6,293 bases of DNA. It comes from Asaia bogorensis (GTDB lineage Bacteria > Pseudomonadota > Alphaproteobacteria > Acetobacterales > Acetobacteraceae). Made by a program: the position numbers and the translations under genes. Shown here in pieces: positions 6,048-6,293 of the stretch. The notes below the pieces were generated by a model that saw nothing but the letters and a program-made list of their open reading frames with translations, was not told where the DNA came from and did no database searches. Where the stretch lies: assembly GCA_945871455.1 (NCBI GenBank), contig CAMBXJ010000268.1, positions 1 to 6,293 of the forward strand, given 5' to 3'. Within the stretch, counting starts at the first letter, position 1; the number at the start of each line of letters is the position of its first letter.

Positions 6048-6293
6048 ACCAGGGTGCCATCCGGGCCGGGCGGCGACGGCGGCGGCACTTCCATGAACGC
6101 GATGTCGTGATGGTTGAGGCGGCCCCTGCCGTGGTCGCCACTGTAGAACGGCATACGCCCTGGGCCGCTCGGTTCCTGTCGGCGGAACTCGCCCACCTGG
6201 AAGAAGCCCAGCATTTCGGTCCAGAACCGGTGGGTCTCATCCAGGTTCCGGACGTTGAGCACCAGGTGATTGAGGCCGGATGGCGCGGCAGGG
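6014..6293 (-). pseudogene. Second VOC-family gene, 3'-truncated (and cut by the window edge at its 5' end)
   Basis: Positions 6048-6293 align without gaps to 5087-5332 of the intact VOC gene. By eye there are about 27 differences in 246 bases, about 89% identity. The frame is intact: [34 protein letters not shown] and [12 protein letters not shown], then [12 protein letters not shown], which corresponds to residues of about 12-93. At 6048 similarity ends abruptly and the frame reads CPALAPQQGS to a TGA at 6014. The whole second metal-binding module (H98, E146 and the ELLYE strand) is missing, so it cannot be a normal VOC enzyme. The 5' end and start codon lie beyond the window. Confidence 0.85.

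Overview
The window carries most of a histidine-biosynthesis operon from a GC-rich alphaproteobacterium. The gene order on the minus strand is hisB - DUF2628 gene - hisH - GNAT gene - hisA - hisF - hisE - HIT-family gene. This order, the monofunctional HisB and a GGGGAAGGGCGGGG-type palindromic repeat suggest Rhodospirillales/Acetobacterales (an Acetobacteraceae-like genome). The taxonomic call is inference from gene order and style, not from a marker gene.

Layout from right to left, which is the direction of transcription. At 6293-5700 is a scrambled patch. It holds the 5' half of a second VOC (glyoxalase/dioxygenase superfamily) gene cut off at about 6048, about 106 bp of unassigned but coding-like sequence, and the 5' part of a plus-strand PstS-like phosphate-binding-protein gene that ends at about 5941. 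At 5704-5365 is a gene-free stretch with two inverted repeats next to the VOC start. At 5364-4777 is an intact VOC-family gene. At 4771-4545 is a 227-bp composite palindromic element with 14-bp terminal inverted repeats and a central, almost perfect 34-bp hairpin. From 4492 to 1 is the his cluster.

The his cluster supplies IGP synthase (HisH glutaminase + HisF cyclase), ProFAR isomerase (HisA), PR-ATP pyrophosphohydrolase (HisE) and IGP dehydratase (HisB). These are the middle steps of the pathway from PR-ATP to imidazole acetol phosphate. HisI, HisG, HisC and HisD are not in the window. Junctions are tight: ATGA overlaps at hisB/DUF2628 and GNAT/hisA, TGA-A-ATG at hisF/hisE, and gaps of 5, 22 and 22 bp at the others. 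One polycistronic, translationally coupled transcript is therefore likely. The exception is a 113-bp gap between hisA and hisF. Two non-his genes, a small DUF2628 membrane protein and a GNAT acetyltransferase, are embedded in the operon. HisE has a lysine-rich N-terminal extension of about 45 residues.

I see no defence system, CRISPR array, RNA gene or clearly new pathway. The points most worth a second look are the composite inverted repeat directly upstream of hisB, the truncated VOC duplicate facing a truncated pstS-like gene, and the basic tail on HisE.
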